From the NCBI GenBank assembly GCA_036506275.1, contig DASXSB010000140.1, positions 1 through 51,357 of the forward strand: a stretch of 51,357 nt of DNA, written 5' to 3'. Below the pieces are notes generated by a model. It saw nothing but the letters and a program-made list of their open reading frames with translations. It did not search any database and was not told the origin of the DNA. The position numbers and the translations under genes were made by a program. This DNA is from DASXSB01 sp036506275. GTDB taxonomy: Bacteria; Methylomirabilota; Methylomirabilia; Rokubacteriales; CSP1-6. The stretch's first letter is position 1. Each line of letters opens with the position of its first letter. Shown piece after piece: positions 33,951-43,303 of this stretch.

Positions 33951-34574
33951 ATGCATAGATGGTTGCTCGCGCCGCTCGCCGTCGTCGTCGTCCTGCTCCC
34001 GGTCGCCGGTTGCGCCAAACGCCCCGCGGTCACCCAGGCTTCCGCGCCTCCCCCGACCGGCGCCGCCGCCACGCCGCCGCCACCCCCGCCGGTGGCCAGG
34101 CAGGAACCGGCACCCACCCCCGCGCCCCTGGCGCCGGCACCTGCTCCGGCTCCCGAGCCCGCGCCCGCGCCGACCCCACCGCCGACCGCCGCCCCGGCGC
34201 CGCCGCCGAAGCCGCAGCCGGCCGAGTTCACGGCGATCGCCGCCATGCGCGACATCCATTTCGATTTCGACAAGTCGGACATCAAGCCCGAGGCGGCGCG
34301 GATCCTCGATGCGAATGCGGACTGGCTTCGCAGCAACGCGGACCACATCGTCCTCATTGAAGGGCACTGCGACGAGCGCGGCACCAACGAATACAACCTG
34401 GCGCTCGGAGAGCGGCGCGCCCGCGCCGCCATGGACTACCTGACGTCGAAGGGAATCGCCGGGAGCCGGTTGCAGATCATCAGCTACGGCGAGGAACGCC
34501 CGCTCTGCCCCGAGCACAACGAGGCGTGCTGGGCGCGCAACCGCCGCGACCACTTCCTCGTCAAGGCCCGCTGA
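33951..34574 (+). CDS. Peptidoglycan-associated (Pal-like) OmpA-domain lipoprotein
   Basis: A 207-residue outer-membrane lipoprotein. Lipobox LPVAGC (Cys21) is followed by a Pro/Ala-rich linker (about 25-95) and an OmpA C-terminal domain: IHFDFDKSDIKPEAARILDANADWL, then IEGHCDERGTNEYNLALGERRARAAMDYL, the Pal signature. The last Cys pair (PLCPEHNEACWARNRRDHF) matches Pal proteins of delta-like lineages. AGGAGAGG precedes ATG 33951. TolABQR are not in the window, so a role in the Tol-Pal complex is inferred from family. Confidence 0.92.
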   Translation: MHRWLLAPLAVVVVLLPVAGCAKRPAVTQASAPPPTGAAATPPPPPPVARQEPAPTPAPLAPAPAPAPEPAPAPTPPPTAAPAPPPKPQPAEFTAIAAMRDIHFDFDKSDIKPEAARILDANADWLRSNADHIVLIEGHCDERGTNEYNLALGERRARAAMDYLTSKGIAGSRLQIISYGEERPLCPEHNEACWARNRRDHFLVKAR

Positions 34575-34597
34575 CCGTCACCCACCTCACGCGGCCC

Positions 34598-34633
34598 CGA
34601 GCCACGGCGCGTCGGCGACGCGCCGTCGGCTCG
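34598..34633. terminator. Strong hairpin between convergent lipoprotein genes
   Basis: CGAGCC plus ACGGCGCGTC (34598-34613), loop GGC, then GACGCGCCGT (34617-34626), one bulged C, and GGCTCG (34628-34633): 16 paired bases. It sits in the 81-base gap between two convergent genes. There is no U-run on either side, so it may act with Rho or only as an RNA-end stabiliser. Confidence 0.6.
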
Positions 34634-34655
34634 AAGCCCGCGAGGGGCCCCCGCG

Positions 34656-35492
34656 TCAGTCTTTCGGCACCAGCACGATCTCGATGCGACGGTTCTTCTC
34701 GCGTCCCTCGGGCGTTCCGTTGTCGGCCACGGGCCGGAACTCGCCGAACGCGATGGCGGAGAGGGTGGCGGGATTGATCGCCTGCTTCTGGAGATAGCGG
34801 GCGACGTTGATCGCGCGCGCCGCCGACAGCTCCCAGTTCGTCGGATAGCGCTGGGCGAGCGAGCCCGAGATCTGCACGTTGTCGGTGTGGCCTTCGATGC
34901 GGATGTTCTTGTCCGTCACCGTCTTCAGAATCTCGATGACCTTGCCGAGCACGACGAGACCGCCGGGCTTGACGTCGGCGCGGCCTGAGTCGAACAGGAT
35001 CGCTTCCACGAGGTTGACGGTGAGCTTGCCCTTCAGCTCGGAAATCGTGACCTGACCTTTCTCGATCTCGGACTTCATCTTGTCGACGAGCTGGTCGTAG
35101 GTCGAGCTGAGCTCGCGGACTTTCTCCTCGCGGGACTTCTGGCTATCCGCGATCTCGCGCGTGAGGCGGGCGTTGTCCTCCTCGAGGCTCTGCACGCGCT
35201 GCCGCAGCTCGACCACGTTCTTGCCGAGCTGGTCCGACTTCGCCTTCAGCGCGCGCTCGAGATCGGCGCGATCACTGGCGAGCCGGTCGTTCTCCTTGCC
35301 GGCCGTGCCGAGCTCGTTCTTCAGAGAGGCGTTCTCGCGCTGCAGCGCCTCGTAGCGGATCTGGAGCCCGGTCAACTCCTGATCGAGACGGTCGGCGGTC
35401 TGGGCCTTCTTCGTGTACTCGCCCTTGGAGACGCATCCGGCGATGCCGAGGGGAAGGAGCGCAAGCGCCACCACGGAGAGAATCGTCCGCAT
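34656..35492 (-). CDS. OmpA-domain lipoprotein with coiled coil
   Basis: A 278-residue lipoprotein: lipobox LGIAGC (Cys20), a long coiled coil (about 30-150, LDQELTGLQIRYEALQRENASLKNEL and further heptads), then an OmpA/MotB-like peptidoglycan-binding domain (ILFDSGRADVKPGGLVVLGKVIEIL, RIEGHTDNVQISG, ELSAARAINVARYL, GREKNRRIEIVLVP). It probably tethers the outer membrane to peptidoglycan. ATG 35492 has AGGAGG upstream. No motA-like partner is adjacent, so a stator role is unlikely. Confidence 0.9.
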   Translation of the reverse strand: MRTILSVVALALLPLGIAGCVSKGEYTKKAQTADRLDQELTGLQIRYEALQRENASLKNELGTAGKENDRLASDRADLERALKAKSDQLGKNVVELRQRVQSLEEDNARLTREIADSQKSREEKVRELSSTYDQLVDKMKSEIEKGQVTISELKGKLTVNLVEAILFDSGRADVKPGGLVVLGKVIEILKTVTDKNIRIEGHTDNVQISGSLAQRYPTNWELSAARAINVARYLQKQAINPATLSAIAFGEFRPVADNGTPEGREKNRRIEIVLVPKD

Positions 35493-35573
35493 CCGTACCT
35501 CCTGCCGCAGGGAAGCCTGGCGACGTGCCAGCCTTCCAATTATTGCAGGGGCCCCGGCGGGGAACGAAGAAAC

Positions 35574-36434
35574 TCAGGCCTTGTAGTGCTGCTCGACGGC
35601 GGCCCAGCGGTCGAAGCCGACCTTCTTGAACACCTCCAGGGGCGACAGCATGGCGCCGTCGTGCCAGTCGGTTTCGCGCTCGCGGAGCCGGCGGAGCGCG
35701 GCTTCCATGGCCTGGACGGCGGCTACCATGCAGAGCGCCGGATAGATGACGATTTTGTAGCCGAGCCGCTCCAGCTCCGAGAACTTCACGGACGGCGTGC
35801 GGCCCCCCTGCACCATGTTGGCGAGCAGGGGCGCCCGCACCTCGCGCGCGATGCGCTGGATCTCGTCCTCGGTCTGGGGCGCCTCCACGAAGATGACGTC
35901 CGCCCCCGCCTCCCGGTAGAGGTGGGCGCGCTCGATGGCGTCGTCGAGCCCGGTCACCGCGCGCGCGTCCGTGCGCGCGATGATGACGAAGTCGGGATCG
36001 CTCCGGTTCTCGGCGGCGGCGCGGATCTTCTCCGCGAACTCGCGGGCCGGGATCACCTGCTTGCCCGCCAGGTGTCCGCATTTCTTGGGCGCCACCTGGT
36101 CCTCGAGGTGAAGCGCGGCCACGCCCGCGCGCTCGTACTCGCGCACCGTCCGCACCACGTTGAGCGCGTTGCCGTATCCGGTGTCGGCGTCGGCGATGAG
36201 CGGCACCGACAGCGCGAGCGTCAGGTGGCGGGCGTGGTTCGCCATCTCCGTCATGGTGGCGAGGCCGAGATCGGGCATGCCGAGATGGGAGCCGGCGGTG
36301 CCGGCCCCCGTCATGTACACCGCCTGGAACCCTGCGCTTTCGATGAGATGGGCGGAAAATCCGTCGTAGGCGCCGGGCGCCACGATGATCCCGGGCGCGT
36401 CGAGCATCTGGCGCAGTCGCGTCGTGGTACGCAT
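35574..36434 (-). CDS. Isocitrate lyase/PEP mutase superfamily enzyme
   Basis: A 286-residue TIM-barrel enzyme. Visible motifs are APGAYDGFSAHLIESAGF, PLIADADTGYGN, the metal/substrate loop LEDQVAPKKCGHLAGK with the catalytic Cys of the lyase branch, and FVEAPQTEDEIQRIARE. The KKCGH motif favours C-C lyase activity (2-methylisocitrate or dimethylmalate lyase/oxaloacetate decarboxylase-like) over P-C bond chemistry. ATG 36434 has AAGGA upstream. It is divergent from the large regulator gene. The exact substrate is not determinable. Confidence 0.92.
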   Translation of the reverse strand: MRTTTRLRQMLDAPGIIVAPGAYDGFSAHLIESAGFQAVYMTGAGTAGSHLGMPDLGLATMTEMANHARHLTLALSVPLIADADTGYGNALNVVRTVREYERAGVAALHLEDQVAPKKCGHLAGKQVIPAREFAEKIRAAAENRSDPDFVIIARTDARAVTGLDDAIERAHLYREAGADVIFVEAPQTEDEIQRIAREVRAPLLANMVQGGRTPSVKFSELERLGYKIVIYPALCMVAAVQAMEAALRRLRERETDWHDGAMLSPLEVFKKVGFDRWAAVEQHYKA

Positions 36435-36525
36435 CGCGAGTCCTTTCGGGCCGGAGCGGCCGGCGACCGGAAATGGTAGCGCCGCCGTCTTGACGCGTCC
36501 ACCACCCGCGACTACGCTCGGGGCA

Positions 36526-39500
36526 GTGTCGTGTCCCCAGTGTCGCCACGTCAATCGCGCGTGGGCGAAGTTCTGCGAGCAGTGCGGCGCGCGCCTCTCC
36601 GACGGCTTGCAGGTGCCGAGCCCGCCCGTCGTCGACCATCCGCTCGGCGCCCCCCTCGAAGGCGAGCGCAAGCAGGTGAGCGTTCTCTTCGCCGACATGA
36701 AGGGGTCGATGGAGCTGGTGGCCGATCGCGATCCCGAAGAAGCCCAGGAGGTCCTCGATCCGCTCCTCGGCCACATGATCGACGCCGTGGAACGCTATGG
36801 CGGCACCGTCACGCAGGTGATGGGTGATGGCGTGATGACGCTCTTCGGCGCCCCCCTCGCCCACGAGGACCACGCCGTCCGCGCCTGCTACGCCGCGCTC
36901 TCCATGCAGGAGCAGGTTCGGAGCTACGGCGAGCACATGCAGCGCACGCGCGGCGTGGCGGTCCAGATCCGCGTGGGCGTGAGCTCGGGGGAGGCCGTGC
37001 TGCGCGTGATCGGGGGCACCCAGCACCCGACGTACGTGGCGGTGGGCCAGACCGTGCACCTGGCCGCTCGTATGGAGCAGATCGCGCGTCCCGGCTCGAT
37101 CCTCGTCACCGGCGACACGCTACGACTGGTCGAGAGCTACGTTCACGCGCGGAGCCTGGGTTCGGTGAAGGTGAAGGGCCTCGACGCGCTCGTCGAGGTG
37201 AGCGAGATCACGGGCGCGCGCGCCATCCGCTCGCGGTTCGACGCCGCCGCCGCCCGCGGGCTCACGCCCTTCGTGGGGCGCGCGGCCGAGCTCGCTCGCC
37301 TCCACGAGGCATTCGCGGAGGTGGCGGGCGGGGACGGGCGCGTGGTGGCGGTCGTGGGGGAGGCGGGCGCCGGCAAGTCGCGCCTCGTCCGCGAATTCCT
37401 CGGCGCCCCCGCCCTCGCGCATGCCCTGGTCCTCGAGGGCGGCTCCGCGCCCGCGGGCGGCGGCGGACTCTACCGGCCGGGGATGCAGATCCTCCGCAGC
37501 TACTTCGACGTCGGTGCCGCCGACGACGTGGAGGCGATCCGCGAGAAAGTCGCCGGTCGCATCGTCTCGCTCGACGGCTCCGACGAGATCATCGTGCCCG
37601 TTGTCTCGATGCTGCGCGCGCTGCCGCCGAGCAGCCCCTTCCATCGCCTCGATGTGGACGAGCAGCGCCAACGGTGGTTCGACGCGCTCGTCTGGCTCGT
37701 GCGCCGCGTGAGCGCGCAGCAGCCGCTCGTGCTCGTCTACGAGGACGTGCAGGCCGTGACCTCCGACAACCGCCAGTTCCTGGAAGCGCTCGCACGCCGT
37801 CTTCCGCCCGCCACCATGGTCCTCCTCACCTATCGCTCCGAGTACGACGACGCCTGGCTGGCGGGGCCGGACGTCCGCAAGATCGTGCTCACGCCGCTCA
37901 CGGCGGAGGCGGTGGCCGCGATGCTCCACGCCTGGCTCGCGCCCGATCCCGCCCGCGCCGGCCTCGCGCGCGATCTCTACGCGCGCACGGGCGGCAATCC
38001 GCTCTTCGTCGAGGAGTGCGTGCGCAACCTGGTGGAGACGGGACAGCTCTACGGCGAGCCGGGCGCCTACCGGCTGCGCGGGGAGGGGCAGACGATCGTC
38101 GTCCCCGCCACCGTGCAGGCCGTGCTGTCCGCGCGCATCGATCGGCTCCCCGCCGACGACAAGCGCGTGCTGCAGGCGGTGGCGGCCGTCGGTGAGGCGG
38201 CGCCGCGCGCGATCCTCGACCAGGTGCTGGAATTACCGGCGGCGGAGCTGGAGCGGGCCTTGAGCCGCCTGCAACGCGCCGATCTTCTCGTGGCCGATGA
38301 GGGACGCGGGACCGTCGAGTACGCGATCCGCCACGCGCTCGTGCACGACGTCGTCTACGAGAGTCTGCTCCACGAGCGCCGCCGGCAGCTCCACGGGCGG
38401 ATCATGAAGGCCTACGAGGCGAGCGACGACGTCGACCAGCTCGCACGCCACGCCCTCCGCGGCGAGCTGTGGGAGCGGGCGGCCGTCCACGCCCGCGCCG
38501 CCGGTCGCCGCGCGCTCGCGCACTTCGGCCACCGCGAGGCCGCCGCCTACTTCGAGCAGTCGCTCACCGCGCTCGAGCACCTGCCGGACGCCCAGATGAT
38601 GGCGGTCGACGTGCGCTGCGATCTCCGCAACGCGCTCGTGCCCGGCGGCGAGCACGGGCGCATCCGCGGCCTCATGGGCGAGGCGCTCGACATCGCGAGC
38701 GCCGCCGGCGATCGGCCGCGCATGGCGCGCGTGCTCTGCTTTCTCGGTAACGCGCTCGGCAACATCGGGGAGACGGAAGCGGCCCTGGGGGCAGGGGAAG
38801 CGTCCCTGGGTATTGCCGAAGAGCTCGGCGACGTCGATCTCGCCATCGTCGGCAACCTGAGCGTGGGCGAGATCCACCGGACGCTCGGCAACTATCGGAC
38901 GGCGGCCGGGTTCCTGCGCCGGAATCTCGCGCTGATCGACGCCCGCCGCGAGAGCGACCACCTCGGGCAGGCGGGGCTCCCCTCCGTGCGCACCCGTAGC
39001 CATCTCGCGTGGAGTCTCGCCGAGCTCGGGGAGTTCCCGGAAGCGCTCGCCGTCGCCCGCGAGGGCCTTCGCATCGCGGAGGCGTCGGCGCACGCCTACA
39101 CGGTGAGCCACGCCTATCTCGGTCTCGGCGGCACGCTGCTACGGCACGGACGCTTCCGCGAAACCATTCCCGTGCTCGAACGGGGCGTGGAGGCGAGCCG
39201 CGACGTGCCTTCACTGTTTCCGCCCATCGCGGCCGACCTCGGCGTCGCGTACGCGCGCACGGGTCAGATCGAGGAGGGGCTGCGCTATCTGAAGGAGGCG
39301 GTCGAGCTCGCCACCGCCATGGGCCGCATGAGCCGCCTGCCGCTGATGCTCGCCAAGCTCGGCGCCATCCATCTCGCCGCCGGCGACGCGCCGTCCGCGG
39401 CCGAGATGGCGGCGGAGGCGCTGCGGCTGGCGGTGGCGCAGAAGGAGCGCGGGAACGAGGTGTACGCGCTACGGCTCTTCGGGGACATCCACGCGGGCGG

Positions 39501-39744
39501 CAACGTCGAGGAAGCGGAAGCGCACTACCGGCGGGCGCTGGCGCTCGCCGAAGTTCTCGGCATGCGACCCCTGGTGGCCCATTGCCACTTCGGGCTCGCC
39601 ATGCTCTACGCGGCCGGCGACAAGACGATGGACGCGCGCGCCCACGGCGCCACCGCCGTCGCGATGTACCGCGAGATGGAGATGCGGTTCTGGCTCGAGA
39701 AGACCGAGCGCATGCCCGGCCTCATCGAGGCGTCACGATCGTGA
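36526..39744 (+). CDS. Adenylate/guanylate-cyclase-domain, AAA ATPase, TPR regulator
   Basis: A 1072-residue multidomain protein: zinc ribbon (CPQC 3-6, CEQC 17-20), a class III nucleotidyl-cyclase domain (about 48-225), an AAA/NACHT-like ATPase (Walker A GEAGAGKS 278-285; VYEDVQAV Walker-B region near 405), and C-terminal TPR-like helices (about 700-1060). Metal Asp residues are at 57 (LFADMKGS) and 101 (MGDGVMTLFG). The transition-state Asn position reads VHLAARM (His178), while Arg182 is kept, so cyclase activity is uncertain. GTG 36526 is the first start before the zinc ribbon. Likely a signal-responsive regulator. Its end overlaps the convergent cytochrome by 23 bases. Confidence 0.9.
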   Translation: MSCPQCRHVNRAWAKFCEQCGARLSDGLQVPSPPVVDHPLGAPLEGERKQVSVLFADMKGSMELVADRDPEEAQEVLDPLLGHMIDAVERYGGTVTQVMGDGVMTLFGAPLAHEDHAVRACYAALSMQEQVRSYGEHMQRTRGVAVQIRVGVSSGEAVLRVIGGTQHPTYVAVGQTVHLAARMEQIARPGSILVTGDTLRLVESYVHARSLGSVKVKGLDALVEVSEITGARAIRSRFDAAAARGLTPFVGRAAELARLHEAFAEVAGGDGRVVAVVGEAGAGKSRLVREFLGAPALAHALVLEGGSAPAGGGGLYRPGMQILRSYFDVGAADDVEAIREKVAGRIVSLDGSDEIIVPVVSMLRALPPSSPFHRLDVDEQRQRWFDALVWLVRRVSAQQPLVLVYEDVQAVTSDNRQFLEALARRLPPATMVLLTYRSEYDDAWLAGPDVRKIVLTPLTAEAVAAMLHAWLAPDPARAGLARDLYARTGGNPLFVEECVRNLVETGQLYGEPGAYRLRGEGQTIVVPATVQAVLSARIDRLPADDKRVLQAVAAVGEAAPRAILDQVLELPAAELERALSRLQRADLLVADEGRGTVEYAIRHALVHDVVYESLLHERRRQLHGRIMKAYEASDDVDQLARHALRGELWERAAVHARAAGRRALAHFGHREAAAYFEQSLTALEHLPDAQMMAVDVRCDLRNALVPGGEHGRIRGLMGEALDIASAAGDRPRMARVLCFLGNALGNIGETEAALGAGEASLGIAEELGDVDLAIVGNLSVGEIHRTLGNYRTAAGFLRRNLALIDARRESDHLGQAGLPSVRTRSHLAWSLAELGEFPEALAVAREGLRIAEASAHAYTVSHAYLGLGGTLLRHGRFRETIPVLERGVEASRDVPSLFPPIAADLGVAYARTGQIEEGLRYLKEAVELATAMGRMSRLPLMLAKLGAIHLAAGDAPSAAEMAAEALRLAVAQKERGNEVYALRLFGDIHAGGNVEEAEAHYRRALALAEVLGMRPLVAHCHFGLAMLYAAGDKTMDARAHGATAVAMYREMEMRFWLEKTERMPGLIEASRS

Positions 39745-40255
39745 GATAGGGGGCGGACGGCGTCTCCCCGGGTTTGGCATTGCGCGGCGTCGCGTGCCGG
39801 ACGGGAGGGACGCTGCGGAGAAAGGCGACGAGCGCGCGCACGTCGTCGGCGCGGAGCACGCTGTAGGAGGGCCACGGCATGACCGGGACGAGCACCCTGC
39901 CATCACGGCTCTCGCCTTGTCGGATGGCGCGCACGATCTCCGCCTCCGTCCAGCGTCCGAGACCGGTGTCGGGATCGGGCGTGAGGTTCGTTGGATAGAC
40001 AACGCCGGCCGGGGTGCCGAAGCCGACGTCGGAGCCGGCGAGGGCGCGGTTCGCGTCCGGTTTTCCGCGGAGCGCGCCCGGAGTGTGGCAGCCGGCGCAG
40101 TCCATGATCGTCGCCAGGTACTGCCCACGCGCGACGAGCGCTTCGCGCGGGCTTCCGATCTGGGGGGTGTTCGCCGACGGCGCGCACGCCGCCGCCACCA
40201 CCACCGAGAGCAGGACCACCGCGACTCTCAACCTCGGACCGCTGCCGCCGATCAT
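39722..40255 (-). CDS. Monohaem cytochrome c lipoprotein
   Basis: A 177-residue exported class I cytochrome c. The N-terminal signal has a lipobox-like AAAC (Cys24). The single haem site CAGCH is at 53-57, and Met126 in VLVPVMPWPSYSVL is the likely axial ligand. The pattern CHTPGALRGKPD ... GVVYPTNLTPDPDTGLGRWTEAEIVRAIRQG resembles the cytochrome subunits of dehydrogenases such as alcohol or aldehyde oxidases. No dehydrogenase partner is adjacent. The start at 40255 gives the signal peptide; the ribosome-binding site is weak. Confidence 0.9.
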   Translation of the reverse strand: MIGGSGPRLRVAVVLLSVVVAAACAPSANTPQIGSPREALVARGQYLATIMDCAGCHTPGALRGKPDANRALAGSDVGFGTPAGVVYPTNLTPDPDTGLGRWTEAEIVRAIRQGESRDGRVLVPVMPWPSYSVLRADDVRALVAFLRSVPPVRHATPRNAKPGETPSAPYLTIVTPR

Positions 40256-40306
40256 CCGCGCCCGCGTCGCTCCCTCTGGAGGCGCGTCACACCGTCACCG
40301 GCCGGG

Positions 40307-41443
40307 TCACTCGTCGAGGCGGTACACGTGACGGACGTTCTCCCACACCATCTTCCGCTGCACGCGGGCGTCGACGCCGCGGAACTGCTCCTCGATCGCC
40401 TTCTGCGAGAACGGCCACGTCCCGTCACGGTGCGGGTAGTCCGATCCCCACATGACGTTGTCGGGCGCAATCTGGGCCATGGCCCGCACGCCGTGATGGT
40501 CCTTCTGGAACGTCGCGTACATTTGCCGCTTGAAGTACTCGCTCGGGAGCAGCCTCAGCTTCAGATCGTCGGAGAGGCGCTCTTCGTAGGTGTCGTCGAG
40601 GCGCTCGAGCAGATACGGAATCCAGCCGATGCCGCTCTCGCCGAGCACCAGCCGCAGCCGCGGGTGGCGCTCGCACACGCCGGAGAGGATCACGGAGACC
40701 ATGATCTCGTCCATCTGGAGCGGCGCCACCACCGTCCACGACCCGATGACGGCCGGGTGCTTCACGCCCTTCACCTCGTAGCCGACGGTGGCGCCGCCGC
40801 CTTCGAAGACGTGGAAGGAGATCACCAGCCCCGTCTCCTCCGCCGCCCTCCACATCGGCTCCCACATCTCATGCCACACGGGCATCGCCGAGCCCCACGG
40901 CACGAAGACGGCCCCGCGGAGGCCGAGGCGGGCGCAATGACGAACTTCCTCGGCGGCGAGGGCGGCGTCGTGGTTCGGCAGGCAGCCGAGACCGAAGAAG
41001 CGGCCCGGGCGCGAGCGGTTGAACTCGGCGATCCAGTCGTTGTAGGCGGCGTAGACCGCGGTGAGCGTCTCCAGATCGCCGATGCCCTTGTTGCTAAAGA
41101 GGCCGCGGGAGATGCCGATGATCCCGTAGATGATCTCGGCCGCCACGCCGTCGCGCTCCTGATCCTCCTGGCGCTCGGCGGAATTCGACGGACGCGTCTG
41201 CTTGCCACTCGCGAACCCGGCGTCGGCGAGGACGCGTCCGCGGCGGCCGCCCGTCACACCCGGCCCGTAGACACCGTACGGTCCGAGAACGCCGTCCCCG
41301 GACACCCACATCTTCTGTCCGTCCTTGTCCACCACCCGCGGCGCCGCTCCATGCAAGCGCGCCGGCATGCGGGAGGTGAACGTATCCGGCGGCAGATAGA
41401 TCAGATCCATGTGACTGTCGGCCGACATGACCTCGACTGACAT
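40307..41443 (-). CDS. Amidohydrolase 2 family protein (ACMSD-like TIM barrel)
   Basis: A 378-residue metal-dependent hydrolase/decarboxylase of the amidohydrolase 2 group. The N-terminal metal motif is MSADSHMDL, a form common in this family. Other signatures are FFGLGCLPNHDAALAAEEVRHC, RGAVFVPWG, VISFHVFEGGGAT (metal His), and NVMWGSDYPHRDGTWPFS with the catalytic Asp. ATG 41443 follows GAGGGAG. Substrate unknown. It is divergent from the yejA gene. Confidence 0.92.
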   Translation of the reverse strand: MSVEVMSADSHMDLIYLPPDTFTSRMPARLHGAAPRVVDKDGQKMWVSGDGVLGPYGVYGPGVTGGRRGRVLADAGFASGKQTRPSNSAERQEDQERDGVAAEIIYGIIGISRGLFSNKGIGDLETLTAVYAAYNDWIAEFNRSRPGRFFGLGCLPNHDAALAAEEVRHCARLGLRGAVFVPWGSAMPVWHEMWEPMWRAAEETGLVISFHVFEGGGATVGYEVKGVKHPAVIGSWTVVAPLQMDEIMVSVILSGVCERHPRLRLVLGESGIGWIPYLLERLDDTYEERLSDDLKLRLLPSEYFKRQMYATFQKDHHGVRAMAQIAPDNVMWGSDYPHRDGTWPFSQKAIEEQFRGVDARVQRKMVWENVRHVYRLDE

Positions 41444-41509
41444 GGGTGTCTCCCTCGGCGAAGGTGTTTCGGGCGAGTGGCTGGACAGGGTAGCATAGAG
41501 CGCTTCTGG

Positions 41510-43303
41510 ATGCGGGTGATCAGCGTCGCCGTCGCCCTCGTGCTCCTCGTCGCCGGTCTCCCCGGCCTGGCGGCGACGCTGTCGGCAGAGCCGTCGTATG
41601 CGATCTCGATGTACGGCGACCTCAAGTACGGCCCCGGCTTCCGCCACTTCGAGTACGTGAACCCGCGCGCGCCCAAGGGCGGCAACGTCAAGCTGGCGAC
41701 GACGGGGACGTTCGACAATCTGAATCCCTTCATCCTGAAGGGCGTGCCGGCGGCGGGGATCGGGCTCACCTTCGATACGCTGCTGACCCCGTCCGGCGAC
41801 GAGGCGTTCTCCGAGTACGGGCTGCTCGCGGAGTCCGTGGAGACGCCGCCCGATCGCGCGTGGGTGGCCTTCACGCTGCGGCGAGAGGCGCGCTTCCACG
41901 ACGGCACCCCGGTCACCGCCGACGACCTCATCTGGACGTTCGAGACTCTCAAGACCAAGGGCCACCCGCAGTACCGCGCCTACTACTCGCACGTGGTGAG
42001 CGCGGAAAAGGTGGGGCCGCGCACGGTACGCTTCGCCTTCAAGGGCGGGGTCAATCGCGAGCTTCCCCTCATCGTCGGCCAGCTCCCCGTGCTCTCGAAA
42101 GCGTACTGGAGCAGCCGCGACTTCACACGCACCACGCTGGAGCCGCCGCTCGGGAGCGGTCCCTACAAGGTCGAGTCGCTCGAGCAGGGGCGGGTCATCA
42201 CGTATCGCCGGGTGAAGGACTACTGGGGCGCCAATCTCCCCGTCAACGTGGGCCGGCACAACTTCGAGACGCTCCGCTACGATTACTATCGCGACCTCTC
42301 CGTGCTCCTGGAGGCGTTCAAGGGCGGCGCCTTCGACTACCGGCAGGAGAACTCCTCGAAGAACTGGGCCACCGGCTACGAAAGCCCCGCCCTGCGCGAC
42401 GGGCGTATCAAGAAGGAGGAGATCCCCAACCAGATTCCGTCCGGCATGCAGGGGTTCACCTACAACACGCGGCGTCCGATGTTCGCCGATCGTCGCGTGC
42501 GGGCGGCGCTCGCGTACGCCTTCGACTTCGAGTGGACGAACGCGCATCTCTTCTACGGCGCCTACAAGCGGACCGAGAGCTACTTCGCGAACTCCGAGCT
42601 CGCCGCGCGCGGGCGGCCCGGGCCCGACGAGCTGGCGGTGCTCGAGCCGTTCCGGGGCAAGGTCCCCGACGAGGTCTTCACGCGCGAATACCACGCCCCC
42701 TTCACGGGGCCCGGCGGCGCCCGCTCGAATCTCGTGGAGGCGCTGAAGCTGCTGGAGGAGGCGGGATGGGTGGTGCGCGACATGCGCCTCGTCAACGCGC
42801 GCACGGGGCAGCCCATGACGTTCGAGATCCTGATCGGCCAGGGCGAGCAGTGGGAACGCATCGGCCTTCCCTTCCTCAAGAATCTGGAGAAGCTGGGCGT
42901 CACGGCGCGCGTGCGCCCGGTGGACGCCGCCCAGTACGAATACCGGACGAAGCAGTTCGATTACGACATGACGGTGTCGCTGTGGGGGCAGTCGCTGTCG
43001 CCGGGCAACGAGCAGATCGACTTCTGGACGTCCGAGAAGGCGAACGAGCCCGGGAGCCAGAACTACGCCGGCATCCGCGACCCCGTGGTGGACGCGCTCG
43101 TGGCCGAGCTGATCGCGGCCCCCACGCGGGCGGCGCTCGTCGCACGCTGCCGCGCCCTCGATCGCGTGTTGCTGTGGGGTCACTACGTGATCCCGCACTG
43201 GCATCTCGGCGCCTACCGCGTCGCCTACTGGGACAAGTTCGGGCGGCCCGCGATCTCACCGAAGTACTCGGTCGGGCTCGATACGTGGTGGGTCAAGCCG
43301 TGA
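41510..43303 (+). CDS. yejA: Oligopeptide ABC transporter substrate-binding protein YejA
   Basis: A 597-residue SBP_bac_5 family periplasmic protein. It has a signal peptide (MRVISVAVALVLLVAGLPGLAA) and then YAISMYGDLKYGPGFRHFEYVNPRAPKGG, the YejA-type opening. SGMQGFTYNTRRPMFADRRVRAALAYAFDFEW and RVRPVDAAQYEYRTKQFDYDM are characteristic. ATG 41510 is preferred over GTG 41477 for the signal peptide. In enterobacteria Yej imports peptides and the Trojan-horse antibiotic microcin C. It is the first gene of a four-gene operon. Confidence 0.93.
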   Translation: MRVISVAVALVLLVAGLPGLAATLSAEPSYAISMYGDLKYGPGFRHFEYVNPRAPKGGNVKLATTGTFDNLNPFILKGVPAAGIGLTFDTLLTPSGDEAFSEYGLLAESVETPPDRAWVAFTLRREARFHDGTPVTADDLIWTFETLKTKGHPQYRAYYSHVVSAEKVGPRTVRFAFKGGVNRELPLIVGQLPVLSKAYWSSRDFTRTTLEPPLGSGPYKVESLEQGRVITYRRVKDYWGANLPVNVGRHNFETLRYDYYRDLSVLLEAFKGGAFDYRQENSSKNWATGYESPALRDGRIKKEEIPNQIPSGMQGFTYNTRRPMFADRRVRAALAYAFDFEWTNAHLFYGAYKRTESYFANSELAARGRPGPDELAVLEPFRGKVPDEVFTREYHAPFTGPGGARSNLVEALKLLEEAGWVVRDMRLVNARTGQPMTFEILIGQGEQWERIGLPFLKNLEKLGVTARVRPVDAAQYEYRTKQFDYDMTVSLWGQSLSPGNEQIDFWTSEKANEPGSQNYAGIRDPVVDALVAELIAAPTRAALVARCRALDRVLLWGHYVIPHWHLGAYRVAYWDKFGRPAISPKYSVGLDTWWVKP

